A stretch of 6,937 nt of DNA from CAYZJD01 sp964478455. GTDB taxonomy: Bacteria; Acidobacteriota; Terriglobia; Bryobacterales; Bryobacteraceae. Below, piece after piece: positions 1 through 5,270 of the stretch. A program made the position numbers and the translations under genes. The notes under the pieces were generated by a model that made no database searches, was not told the origin of the DNA, and saw nothing but the letters and a program-made list of their open reading frames with translations. Positions within the stretch are counted from its first letter, which is position 1. Each line of letters begins with the position of its first letter. The DNA lies in contig CAYZJD010000261.1 of the NCBI GenBank assembly GCA_964478455.1, positions 1 to 6,937 of the forward strand, given 5' to 3'.

Positions 1-563
1 ACTCGGGCGGCATCGCGACGGACCTTCACTATCACACGGTCGCGCCGTTCCACCTGGCGGTGAAGAATGAGCACCCTACCCGCGTTGTTGGTATGGGCGG
101 ACTCTGGATTTACAGCGATGGACGCGAAGTGCCGGACACCTTCCTCAACGCTGCCGACTACCCGAGCAAGTTCTCGGTTCTGGTGCAGTCGTCACAGAAC
201 AACGCCTACGGCCCGGTGACCATGATTCGCGGCCAGCACGCCACGATGCTGCTCGGCGACGATTGGGAGGGAAGAGAACTGGATCACATCCGCATCGTCC
301 CGGAGAAACCGTTCGCCGAGGAGTTTCTCAAGAAGCACGGCAAGGACGAGATCATCATCCCCGGAGCCGGCAACGAAGGCGATGCCAGGCACGTGGACAA
401 TTTCTTCGATTGCATCCGCTCGCGGCAGCAACCCGTCTGCGACGCCGACCTGTCGTACAAGGTGATGGTCCACATCGGCCTGGCCGTTCGCAGTTATCGC
501 GAGGGCAAGGTTTTCTACTTCGACCCGGTGCGCGAGAAGGTGCTAATCAGCGTGCCGTCGTAA
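1..563 (+). CDS. Gfo/Idh/MocA family oxidoreductase, C-terminal part (5' end outside window)
   Basis: This is the distal part of an NAD(P)-dependent sugar or polyol dehydrogenase-like protein. The frame is open from base 3 and ends at TAA 561-563, giving 186 visible residues. The fragment opens with SGGIATDLHYHTVAPF, which matches the family's catalytic segment; the D-x-x-x-H pair (visible residues 7 and 11) corresponds to the usual Asp/His dyad. The tail, HVDNFFDCIRSRQQPVCDADLSY, is the typical C-terminal helix of the large subfamily common in Acidobacteriota and Planctomycetota. The Rossmann domain and EKP motif must lie upstream. The GTG at 60 is only an internal valine, because homology continues upstream of it. 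A LacI-type regulator follows directly, with its conserved start 60 bp downstream, so co-transcription is likely. The substrate cannot be inferred. The family call is firm; the individual function is unknown. Confidence 0.9.
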   Translation, partial: SGGIATDLHYHTVAPFHLAVKNEHPTRVVGMGGLWIYSDGREVPDTFLNAADYPSKFSVLVQSSQNNAYGPVTMIRGQHATMLLGDDWEGRELDHIRIVPEKPFAEEFLKKHGKDEIIIPGAGNEGDARHVDNFFDCIRSRQQPVCDADLSYKVMVHIGLAVRSYREGKVFYFDPVREKVLISVPS

Positions 564-568
564 GTGCC

Positions 569-584
569 AGGTGAGAGACGGGTG
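569..584 (+). promoter_or_regulatory. Alternative ribosome binding site and GTG start for the LacI-type gene
   Basis: AGGTGAG at 569-575 resembles a Shine-Dalgarno sequence and sits 6 bases before an in-frame GTG at 582. Using it would add 14 residues in front of the ATG at 624. The ATG at 624 has only a weak purine stretch (TAGGG, 610-614) upstream. Family conservation favours 624, since the HTH normally begins within a few residues of the N-terminus. The better ribosome binding site favours 582. Confidence 0.3.
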
Positions 585-605
585 AGTTCGGGCGGAACAG
601 AGCGA

Positions 606-614
606 CGAGTAGGG
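606..614 (+). repeat. 9-bp direct repeat CGAGTAGGG, copy 1 (upstream of the LacI-type gene)
   Basis: CGAGTAGGG occurs here, 9 bases before the preferred regulator start, and again at 1652-1660 upstream of the next dehydrogenase gene. Both copies are between genes and in the same orientation. In this copy the TAGGG could simply be the ribosome binding site. The second copy is too far from its gene (43 bases) for that role. Confidence 0.4.
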
Positions 615-623
615 CCGGTCCAG

Positions 624-1625
624 ATGAAGGACGTGGCCGCCCGGGCGGGCGTGTCCATCACCACGGTGTCCCACATCCTGAACGCCACGCGCCCGGTGGC
701 CCCCGCGACGCGCGCGCGGGTCCTTCAGGCGATCCGCGACCTGAATTACGTGAAGAACGCCATCGGCCGGCGGCTGGCGCGCGGGCGGAGCGACTCTTAC
801 GGGCTCATCATCTCCGACATCGAGAACCCGTTCTTCGGCGAGCTGATCAAGAGCTTCGAAGCGGCCGTGCAGGAGAAAGGCTGCGACGTTCTGCTTGGCG
901 CCACCGGTTACGACCCGGAACGAGCGCGGAAAGCCGTCCACCGGATGATCGAGTACAAGGTACAGGCCGTTGCCGTCATGACGTCGCAACTCGAGCCGGC
1001 GCTGGTGGACGAACTGGTGGCCCACGACATTCCCGTCGTCCGCCTGGATGCCGGTTCGATCGCGCGCGGCCGGAGTAACATTCGCGTGGACTACACTGTC
1101 GGCGCGATGGAAGCGGCCACCCACCTGCGCGACCTCGGCCACAGCCGCATTGGTTTCATCACCGGTCCTCTCAACCGGGTCTCCTCGGTTACTTACCACG
1201 AGGCATTCCTGGCCGCCCTCGGAAAACTCGGGCTCCCCGAAGCTCTGATGGTGGAGGGCAACAACAACACCGACGGCGGAGAGGCCGGCGTGCGCGCCAT
1301 GCTGAGACAGCCGGAGCTGCCGACGGCGATCCTTTGCGGCAACGATCTGGCGGCGCTCGGCGCCATTCGGGCGCTGGCCGAGGCGGGTCTTCGAGTGCCG
1401 GGCGACGTGTCCGTCATCGGCGCCGACGACATTTCCTTCGCCCGCTACGCGATGCCTGCCCTGACCACAATCCGGGTGCCGCGAGACCGGCTGGGCCGTC
1501 TCGCGTTCGAAGCCCTCGAGCGAATGATCCGCACCAAGCGGCGCCTGCCGCAGGAGACGTCCCTCGAGACCCATCTTGTCATTCGGGAATCCACCGGGCC
1601 TGCCCGGAGCGCCAGCGTTCCGTGA
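624..1625 (+). CDS. LacI/GalR-family transcriptional regulator
   Basis: A DNA-binding repressor-type regulator of 333 residues, normal for the family. Residues 2-21 form the LacI helix-turn-helix (MKDVAARAGVSITTVSHILN), with the recognition helix around TTVSHIL. Residues 45-53 are the hinge helix, with the conserved minor-groove leucine at L51. The effector-binding, periplasmic-binding-protein-like domain begins at about residue 59 (YGLIISDIENPFF) and includes the typical GHSRIGFITGP and VIGADDISFARYAMPALTTI segments. The ATG at 624 is chosen because the HTH starts right there; GTG at 582 (14 residues longer) and GTG at 564 (20 longer) are also in frame. Its position between two Gfo/Idh/MocA dehydrogenases suggests control of a sugar or sugar-acid catabolic locus, with a sugar-like effector; that is inference. 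Hinge oddity: the usual Y-x-P-N is Y-V-K-N here (residues 42-45). Confidence 0.95.
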   Translation: MKDVAARAGVSITTVSHILNATRPVAPATRARVLQAIRDLNYVKNAIGRRLARGRSDSYGLIISDIENPFFGELIKSFEAAVQEKGCDVLLGATGYDPERARKAVHRMIEYKVQAVAVMTSQLEPALVDELVAHDIPVVRLDAGSIARGRSNIRVDYTVGAMEAATHLRDLGHSRIGFITGPLNRVSSVTYHEAFLAALGKLGLPEALMVEGNNNTDGGEAGVRAMLRQPELPTAILCGNDLAALGAIRALAEAGLRVPGDVSVIGADDISFARYAMPALTTIRVPRDRLGRLAFEALERMIRTKRRLPQETSLETHLVIRESTGPARSASVP

Positions 1626-1638
1626 CCCTGCTCTGCAA

Positions 1639-1650
1639 GCCGTCGTCGGC
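1639..1650. promoter_or_regulatory. Candidate LacI-type operator (CG-centred dyad)
   Basis: GCCGTCGTCGGC is a 12-bp dyad with five of six base pairs symmetric and a central CG. LacI-family proteins with the hinge leucine usually bind even-length palindromes with a central CG, and the adjacent regulator keeps that leucine. The site lies 54 bp before the start of the downstream dehydrogenase gene. Such short GC-rich dyads arise easily by chance at this base composition. Confidence 0.2.
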
Positions 1651-1651
1651 G

Positions 1652-1660
1652 CGAGTAGGG
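1652..1660 (+). repeat. 9-bp direct repeat CGAGTAGGG, copy 2 (upstream of the dehydrogenase gene)
   Basis: Second exact copy of the 9-mer at 606-614. It directly follows the CG-centred dyad at 1639-1650 and precedes the AAGCT/AGCTT dyad at 1662-1674, so three possible regulatory elements are packed into about 36 bp. It is too far from the ATG at 1704 to act as a ribosome binding site. Confidence 0.4.
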
Positions 1661-1661
1661 T

Positions 1662-1674
1662 AAGCTTTCAGCTT
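1662..1674. promoter_or_regulatory. Perfect 5-bp inverted repeat (AAGCT-TTC-AGCTT), possible operator or small hairpin
   Basis: The two 5-bp arms are perfect complements around a 3-base spacer. TAAGCT at 1661-1666 shares the three most conserved bases of a -10 hexamer (T, A and final T), so the dyad could overlap a promoter for the gene at 1704. There is no clear -35 box. The odd length and lack of a central CG argue against a classical LacI-family operator. The stem is too short and AT-rich, and its T tract too delayed, for a convincing terminator. Confidence 0.2.
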
Positions 1675-1688
1675 GTCTTGTCCTTTTT

Positions 1689-1695
1689 GGAGAGA
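1689..1695 (+). promoter_or_regulatory. Ribosome binding site for the dehydrogenase gene
   Basis: GGAGAGA lies 8 bases before the ATG at 1704. It is the best Shine-Dalgarno sequence in the window and supports that start. Confidence 0.7.
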
Positions 1696-1703
1696 CGGAC
1701 CTC

Positions 1704-2792
1704 ATGAGCGAAAAAGTAAAAGTCGGAATCATCGGATCGCAGTTTCAGGCGGATATTCACGCGGCTTCGTTTCAGATCGCGCCGGATGAAGCGGAGGTGG
1801 TTGCGGTGGCTTCGCCCACGCCGGGCAACGCGGCGGCGCTGACCCGCCGCTATGGCATTCCCCGCGTGTTCACCGATTATCGCGAGATGCTCAAGGAAAG
1901 AGACATCGAGATGGTCACTCTGGCCACGCCGAACAGCCTCCACGCGCCGATGACCATTGACTGCGCCCGCGCCGGCAAGCACGTGGTCTGCGAGAAGCCG
2001 CTGTCGATGACGATCGAGGAAGCCGACGAGATGGTGGACGTGTGCAAACGGGAGGGCGTGCTTTTCATGTACGCCGAGGAGCTGTTCTTCACGCCGAAAT
2101 ACGTCAAGGCCAAGGAAATGGCGGACAACGGCGCGTTCGGCAAGGTCTACCTGGTGAAGCAAAGCGAGAAACACTTCGGCCCGCACAGCGCCTGGTTTTG
2201 GGACGTTGATCGGTCTGGTGGAGGAGTGCTGATGGACATGGGCTGCCATGGGATCGCCTTCTGTTATTGGTTCCTGGACCGCTCTCCCATCAAGAACGTG
2301 TACTGCCAGATGGGGACTTACGTTCACGCAGACAAGACCAGAGGCGAGGACAACTCGCTGTGCATCCTGGAATTTGAGAACGGCGCCGTCGGCCTGGTGG
2401 AGGACAGTTGGGCCCGCCGCGGCGGCATGGACGACCGGGTGGAAGTCTACGGCGAAGGCGGCGTTACTTATGCCAACCTGCACATGGGCAACGCGCTGCC
2501 CACCTTCAGCGAATACGGCTACGGCTATGCCGTCGAGAAAGCCCCGAGCACCAAGGGCTGGACCTACCCGGTGTTCGACGAGTTGTGGAACTACGGTTTC
2601 CCCCAGGAGATGCGCCACTTCGCCCGCTGCGTCCGGGGCAAGGAAGAGCCGATTGCGACGGGCGAGGACGGCCGGGTCGTGATGGAGGCGCTTTACGCCG
2701 CCTATGCCTCTGCCCGGCGCGGCGCCAAAGTCGAGCTGCCTTTCCGGCCCAAGGGGATCAAGAAGCCGATCGACCTTTGGCTGGGAGAGTAA
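1704..2792 (+). CDS. Gfo/Idh/MocA family oxidoreductase
   Basis: A complete 362-residue NAD(P)-dependent oxidoreductase of the glucose-fructose oxidoreductase/inositol dehydrogenase type, presumably cytosolic. The N-terminal Rossmann fold opens with KVGIIGSQFQADIHA (residues 6-20); the family EKP motif is at 97-99 with the catalytic-type lysine K98. The second domain carries SGGGVLMDMGCHG (171-183), giving the D178/H182 pair expected to assist hydride transfer. No Sec or Tat signal is visible. The start is supported by the strong ribosome binding site and by the position of the Rossmann strand. One oddity: the second glycine of the usual G-x-G-x-x-[GA] nucleotide loop is Gln (Q13). The gene follows the LacI-type regulator by 78 bp and is plausibly its target. 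The substrate cannot be assigned; sugars, inositols and their oxidised derivatives are typical of the family. Confidence 0.95.
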   Translation: MSEKVKVGIIGSQFQADIHAASFQIAPDEAEVVAVASPTPGNAAALTRRYGIPRVFTDYREMLKERDIEMVTLATPNSLHAPMTIDCARAGKHVVCEKPLSMTIEEADEMVDVCKREGVLFMYAEELFFTPKYVKAKEMADNGAFGKVYLVKQSEKHFGPHSAWFWDVDRSGGGVLMDMGCHGIAFCYWFLDRSPIKNVYCQMGTYVHADKTRGEDNSLCILEFENGAVGLVEDSWARRGGMDDRVEVYGEGGVTYANLHMGNALPTFSEYGYGYAVEKAPSTKGWTYPVFDELWNYGFPQEMRHFARCVRGKEEPIATGEDGRVVMEALYAAYASARRGAKVELPFRPKGIKKPIDLWLGE

Positions 2793-2866
2793 GCTCGAGC
2801 CCGGGCCGCCGGCAAATCGACACCTGCTACGGTTCGCAGCAAGTGCGGCGTTATAATTGTGCCGTC
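2793..2866. other. Intergenic region before the VWA-like gene
   Basis: This 74-bp gap holds two self-complementary words just after the dehydrogenase stop (GCTCGAGC 2793-2800 and GCCCGGGC 2799-2806), neither followed by a T tract, and the TATAAT box annotated separately. I see no intrinsic terminator and no Shine-Dalgarno sequence before the ATG at 2867. Confidence 0.6.
2852..2857 (+). promoter_or_regulatory. Perfect TATAAT -10 box placed for a near-leaderless transcript
   Basis: TATAAT is an exact -10 consensus in otherwise GC-rich DNA, and it ends 9 bases before the ATG at 2867. Transcription would normally start about 6-8 bases after the box, near 2864, leaving a leader of only a few bases. 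No good -35 hexamer sits 16-18 bp upstream, and no Shine-Dalgarno sequence precedes the ATG, which fits leaderless translation. CGGC (2847-2850) and GCCG (2861-2864) form short inverted flanks around the box. Confidence 0.6.
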
Positions 2867-5056
2867 ATGAGAAGTGCCAGTGCAGCCCTTGCATTTGCCT
2901 TGAGCCTTGCGGGCCAGTCGTCGCCTCCGCCGTCTCAGCCCTCCGCCTCTCAGTCGCAGCAGCCGGTGGCGCGCGCGACTGTCCAGGAGGTCGTGCTGGA
3001 CCTCATCGTGCGCGACAAGAAGGGGAAACTGATCCGCGATCTCCGGCCGGAGGAAATCGAAATCCTGGACGAGGGGGCTCCCCAGAAGCCCACCGCGCTC
3101 CGGTTGGTCACAGCCGCCGATCCGGCGGGCCGCGCCACCGAGGCCGCAGCTTCCAAAGTGTCCGACGCGCTGCGCCAGAACCGTCTGGTTACCTTGCTCT
3201 TTCAGGGTCTGGACGAGGAGGGCCGCCGCCGCTCCCGCGAGGCCGCCCTGGATCTGCTGAGAACGGAACTTGAGCCGAACGTGTACATGGCGGTTTTCGC
3301 CATCGACCAGCGACTGCTCGTGCTCCAGCACTTCACCAACAACCGCGAGTTGCTCAAGAAGGCGATCGAGCGCGCTACCACCGGCCATTTCACCCAGTTG
3401 TTTGCCGACTCCGAAACCGTCCGCAAGCAACTGGATCAGGCGCGGGCGGACCAGACGGCCTCGGCGGGCGAGTCCTCGTCGAGCACAGCCGCCCGCGGTG
3501 TGTCGGCCACGCAGGTCGCCGCTGCCACCGAAGGCCAGATGGCTCAACTGACACTGAACATTCTTTCCGCGTCGGAGAAACTCAGCCGCTTGCAGCAATC
3601 GCAGGCGTCCATCTTTTCGATCCTGTCGTTGGCCAGGGAACAGGCCTCGCTCCCGGGCCGGAAGACCATCGTCTACTTCTCCGACGGCCTCGAGGTCGAG
3701 GAGGCCATGATCGAGCAGTTTCGCAGCAGCATCGGGGCCGTCAACCGCGCCGGTGTGAGCGTTTACGGCGTCGACGCCAGAGGGCTGACGATCGAGTCCC
3801 AGACCGCCTCGGCGACGACGAGCCGCGCCCTGGGGTCTATCCCGGCGAAGNNNNNNNNNNGCCGGGCCCAGCAGCAAACTGAAGGATCCGTGACCGCGGA
3901 CCAGGTCCGGGCTCTCGACACGGCCCGTGGCAGCATTCACGCCAATCGGCAGCAGTCGCTGGAAACCCTCGCCACCAGCACCGGCGGCTTTCTCATCGCC
4001 AACACCAACGACCTTCGCGGCCCGCTCCAGCGGATTCGTGAGGACATCCTGACTTACTACGAGTTGTCTTACGTCCCGCCGATCACCGAGTACGACGGCA
4101 AGTTCCGCAAAGTGTTGGTGAAGGTCAGCCGGCCCAACGTGAGAATCCAGGCGCGCAACGGCTACTTCGCGCTACCGCCCGCCATGGACCCGGTGCTCGC
4201 TTACGAGATGCCGCTCCTCCATGTGCTGAGCGCCTCGCCCCTTCCGAAGGCCTTCGCGTTCCACGCGGCGGCGATGAAGTTCGGCCAGCGGGAAGGAAAG
4301 CGGCAATACGCTTTGGTGCTCGAAGTGCCGCTGAAAGAGTTCGCTGCCGCCGAGGATCCAGCCAGGAAGCTTTACCGCACGCACCTTTCCGTGCTGGCTC
4401 TTGTCAAGGACGAGCAAGGCCAGGTTGTCGACAGGTTCGGCTACGACTTCCCGTTCCAAGGCCCGCTGGACAAGCTGGAGGAGTTCCGCAAGCGCCGCTT
4501 CCAGCAAGCCTTCGGCGTGGACCTGGCGCCGGGACGCTACACGGTGGAATCAGCGGCGGTGGACCGGGCCGGGGAGCTCAAGGCCAGCGCCCGCCGGACC
4601 TCGCTGGTCGTCCCGCCCACGTCGGCTGCCGTCGGAATCAGCAGCCTTTCGCTGGTCCGCCGCGTCGATCAGGTGACCGCCCCCGACCCGGCTGATCCGT
4701 TCCAATTCCAGGACAAGCGCGTAGTGCCGATGCTTGACAACACGGTCCTGGCAACGCCCGGACGGGGGCTGTCTTTCTACCTCATCGTTTATCCCGGGCA
4801 AGGGGATGCGACCAAGCCCCAACTGATTTTCGAGCTCTCCAAGGACGGAGCGCCCCTGGGGACTGTAGGCGCGGAATTGCCCCCTCCGAACGAACAAGGA
4901 GTGATCCCTTACATTGCTTCCTTCCCGCTGGAAGCTTTCCCGCCGGGCCAGTACGAGCTCCGGGCGGTCGTCAAGCAAGGCGCCGGCGCCGCCGAGGAAA
5001 GAGCCGTGTTCAACGTCGAGAAACCCGCAGGCGGGGGCTCGGGCGAGGGCAATTAG
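2867..5056 (+). CDS. VWFA-related acidobacterial-family exported protein
   Basis: A 729-residue protein (gap residues counted) of the VWA-like family nearly confined to Acidobacteriota; its molecular role is unknown. Residues 1-17 look like a short Sec signal peptide (R2, then an Ala/Leu core), followed by a Ser/Pro/Gln linker (18-33). ATVQEVVLDLIVRDKKGKLI and the DLRPEEIEILDEG segment (38-70) are the conserved N-terminal element. The VWA-like core includes RLVTLLFQGLDEE (106-118), the RLQQSQASIFSIL helix (241-253), GRKTIVYFSDGLE (264-276) and GVSVYGVDARGL (296-307). The family's closing signature, ILTYYELSYVP to VRIQARNGYFALP, spans 394-437. Residues from about 440 to 729 form beta-rich, Ig-like material with a Gly-rich end. 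The first metal-site motif looks degenerate. The frame is open upstream to 2408, but that stretch overlaps the dehydrogenase gene and lacks family similarity. Ten Ns fall within codons 329-332. Confidence 0.9.
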   Translation: MRSASAALAFALSLAGQSSPPPSQPSASQSQQPVARATVQEVVLDLIVRDKKGKLIRDLRPEEIEILDEGAPQKPTALRLVTAADPAGRATEAAASKVSDALRQNRLVTLLFQGLDEEGRRRSREAALDLLRTELEPNVYMAVFAIDQRLLVLQHFTNNRELLKKAIERATTGHFTQLFADSETVRKQLDQARADQTASAGESSSSTAARGVSATQVAAATEGQMAQLTLNILSASEKLSRLQQSQASIFSILSLAREQASLPGRKTIVYFSDGLEVEEAMIEQFRSSIGAVNRAGVSVYGVDARGLTIESQTASATTSRALGSIPAKXXXXRAQQQTEGSVTADQVRALDTARGSIHANRQQSLETLATSTGGFLIANTNDLRGPLQRIREDILTYYELSYVPPITEYDGKFRKVLVKVSRPNVRIQARNGYFALPPAMDPVLAYEMPLLHVLSASPLPKAFAFHAAAMKFGQREGKRQYALVLEVPLKEFAAAEDPARKLYRTHLSVLALVKDEQGQVVDRFGYDFPFQGPLDKLEEFRKRRFQQAFGVDLAPGRYTVESAAVDRAGELKASARRTSLVVPPTSAAVGISSLSLVRRVDQVTAPDPADPFQFQDKRVVPMLDNTVLATPGRGLSFYLIVYPGQGDATKPQLIFELSKDGAPLGTVGAELPPPNEQGVIPYIASFPLEAFPPGQYELRAVVKQGAGAAEERAVFNVEKPAGGGSGEGN
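3851..3860. other. Assembly gap (10 Ns) inside the VWA-like gene
   Basis: Ten unknown bases separate two halves of the same gene. With the stated length the reading frame continues correctly, so the size may be real, but a fixed-size placeholder cannot be excluded. CCCGGC at 3841-3846 and GCCGGG at 3861-3866 are perfect inverted repeats on either side, so a hairpin may have caused the break. Confidence 0.95.
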
Positions 5057-5076
5057 GGCGGTTCGTCAAATACGGT

Positions 5077-5100
5077 GACAGGCTCCGCTGTCCCCAGCGG
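5077..5100. repeat. Two overlapping, mutually exclusive hairpins; possible REP-like element
   Basis: GACAG (5077-5081) pairs with CTGTC (5088-5092) around a 6-base loop. CCGCTG (5085-5090) pairs with CAGCGG (5095-5100) around a 4-base loop. They share 5088-5090, so only one can form at a time. No T tract follows, so this is not a standard intrinsic terminator, though it could protect the 3' end of the VWA transcript. The word GGTGACAGGCTCC (5074-5086) resembles, from memory, dispersed REP-type palindromes linked to RAYT transposases. That link is unverified. Confidence 0.35.
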
Positions 5101-5143
5101 CAGCGAACGCCCGTGCTTCGATCTTCACTTCTAACCGCCTGAA

Positions 5144-5149
5144 TATGCT
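5144..5149 (+). promoter_or_regulatory. Probable -10 box for the nucleoside salvage operon
   Basis: TATGCT in the local AT-rich patch GAATATGCTAGTCTG matches four of six -10 consensus positions, including the key T, A and final T. Transcription would start near 5156, just before the long hairpin at 5162-5209. The -35 region is weak; TCTTCA at 5122-5127 is the best candidate at 16-bp spacing. Confidence 0.45.
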
Positions 5150-5161
5150 AGTCTGAAGGAT

Positions 5162-5209
5162 CTTCTCCCCTGGAGACGACATGGGATCGTTCTCTGGCCC
5201 GGGGAGGGG
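5162..5209 (+). promoter_or_regulatory. Long predicted hairpin in the phosphorylase leader RNA
   Basis: By eye, 5162-5170 pairs with 5201-5209 (nine pairs, two of them G-U). Continuing inwards, 5171-5176 pairs with 5191-5196 (six pairs, two G-U), then 5177-5179 pairs with 5187-5189. The interruptions are a four-base bulge (5197-5200) and a single bulged T (5190). The terminal loop, 5180-5186, holds an ATG at 5181, and its GGAG Shine-Dalgarno (5172-5175) is buried in the stem. This could be a translational control element or a stabilising 5' hairpin. It matches no riboswitch class that I recognise. Confidence 0.4.
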
Positions 5210-5270
5210 CGTTCTTTCCTCTGGCAGCGGGAAAGCGCCTGAAAGTTCAGAATGCGGACAATTGATCTGA
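5181..5270 (+). CDS. Possible 29-residue upstream ORF / leader peptide
   Basis: ATG 5181 to TGA 5268-5270 encodes a 29-residue peptide rich in Gly and Ser (it begins MGSFSGPGRG). GGAG at 5172-5175 lies 5 bases before the ATG. The ORF is in another frame and overlaps the first 19 bases of the phosphorylase gene, whose own ribosome binding site is weak (GAAAG, 5241-5245). Translation could therefore help deliver ribosomes to ATG 5252. There is no run of one amino acid to suggest classical attenuation, and no homology is visible. It may be a chance ORF. Confidence 0.25.
   Translation: MGSFSGPGRGVLSSGSGKAPESSECGQLI

Noticed and set aside
60..563. GTG at 60 as the start of a small stand-alone protein
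   Set aside because: The frame is open to the left edge and the upstream codons encode the conserved GG-x-x-x-D-x-x-x-H segment, so the gene starts outside the window.
543..1574. Long antisense ORF of 343 codons opposite the LacI-type gene
   Set aside because: It mirrors the regulator's codon bias, is rich in His, Arg, Val and Gly, has no recognisable domain and lies opposite a clear gene.
1662..1688. Intrinsic terminator after the LacI-type gene (dyad followed by T-rich bases)
   Set aside because: The stem is only five pairs and AT-rich, and the T run (1684-1688) starts ten bases after it, too far for a standard terminator.
1668..2618. Antisense ORF of 316 codons opposite the dehydrogenase gene
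   Set aside because: A shadow of a GC-rich coding strand with no recognisable domain; the + strand product is a clear oxidoreductase.
2408..2866. In-frame upward extension of the VWA-like gene by 153 codons
   Set aside because: It overlaps the well-supported dehydrogenase gene in another frame, is Arg/Gly/Pro-rich with no family similarity, and is followed by a proper signal peptide starting at 2867.
2702..3940. Antisense ORF of 412 codons opposite the VWA-like gene
   Set aside because: It runs through the N gap, is low-complexity Arg/Gly/Leu-rich and is opposite a recognised protein.
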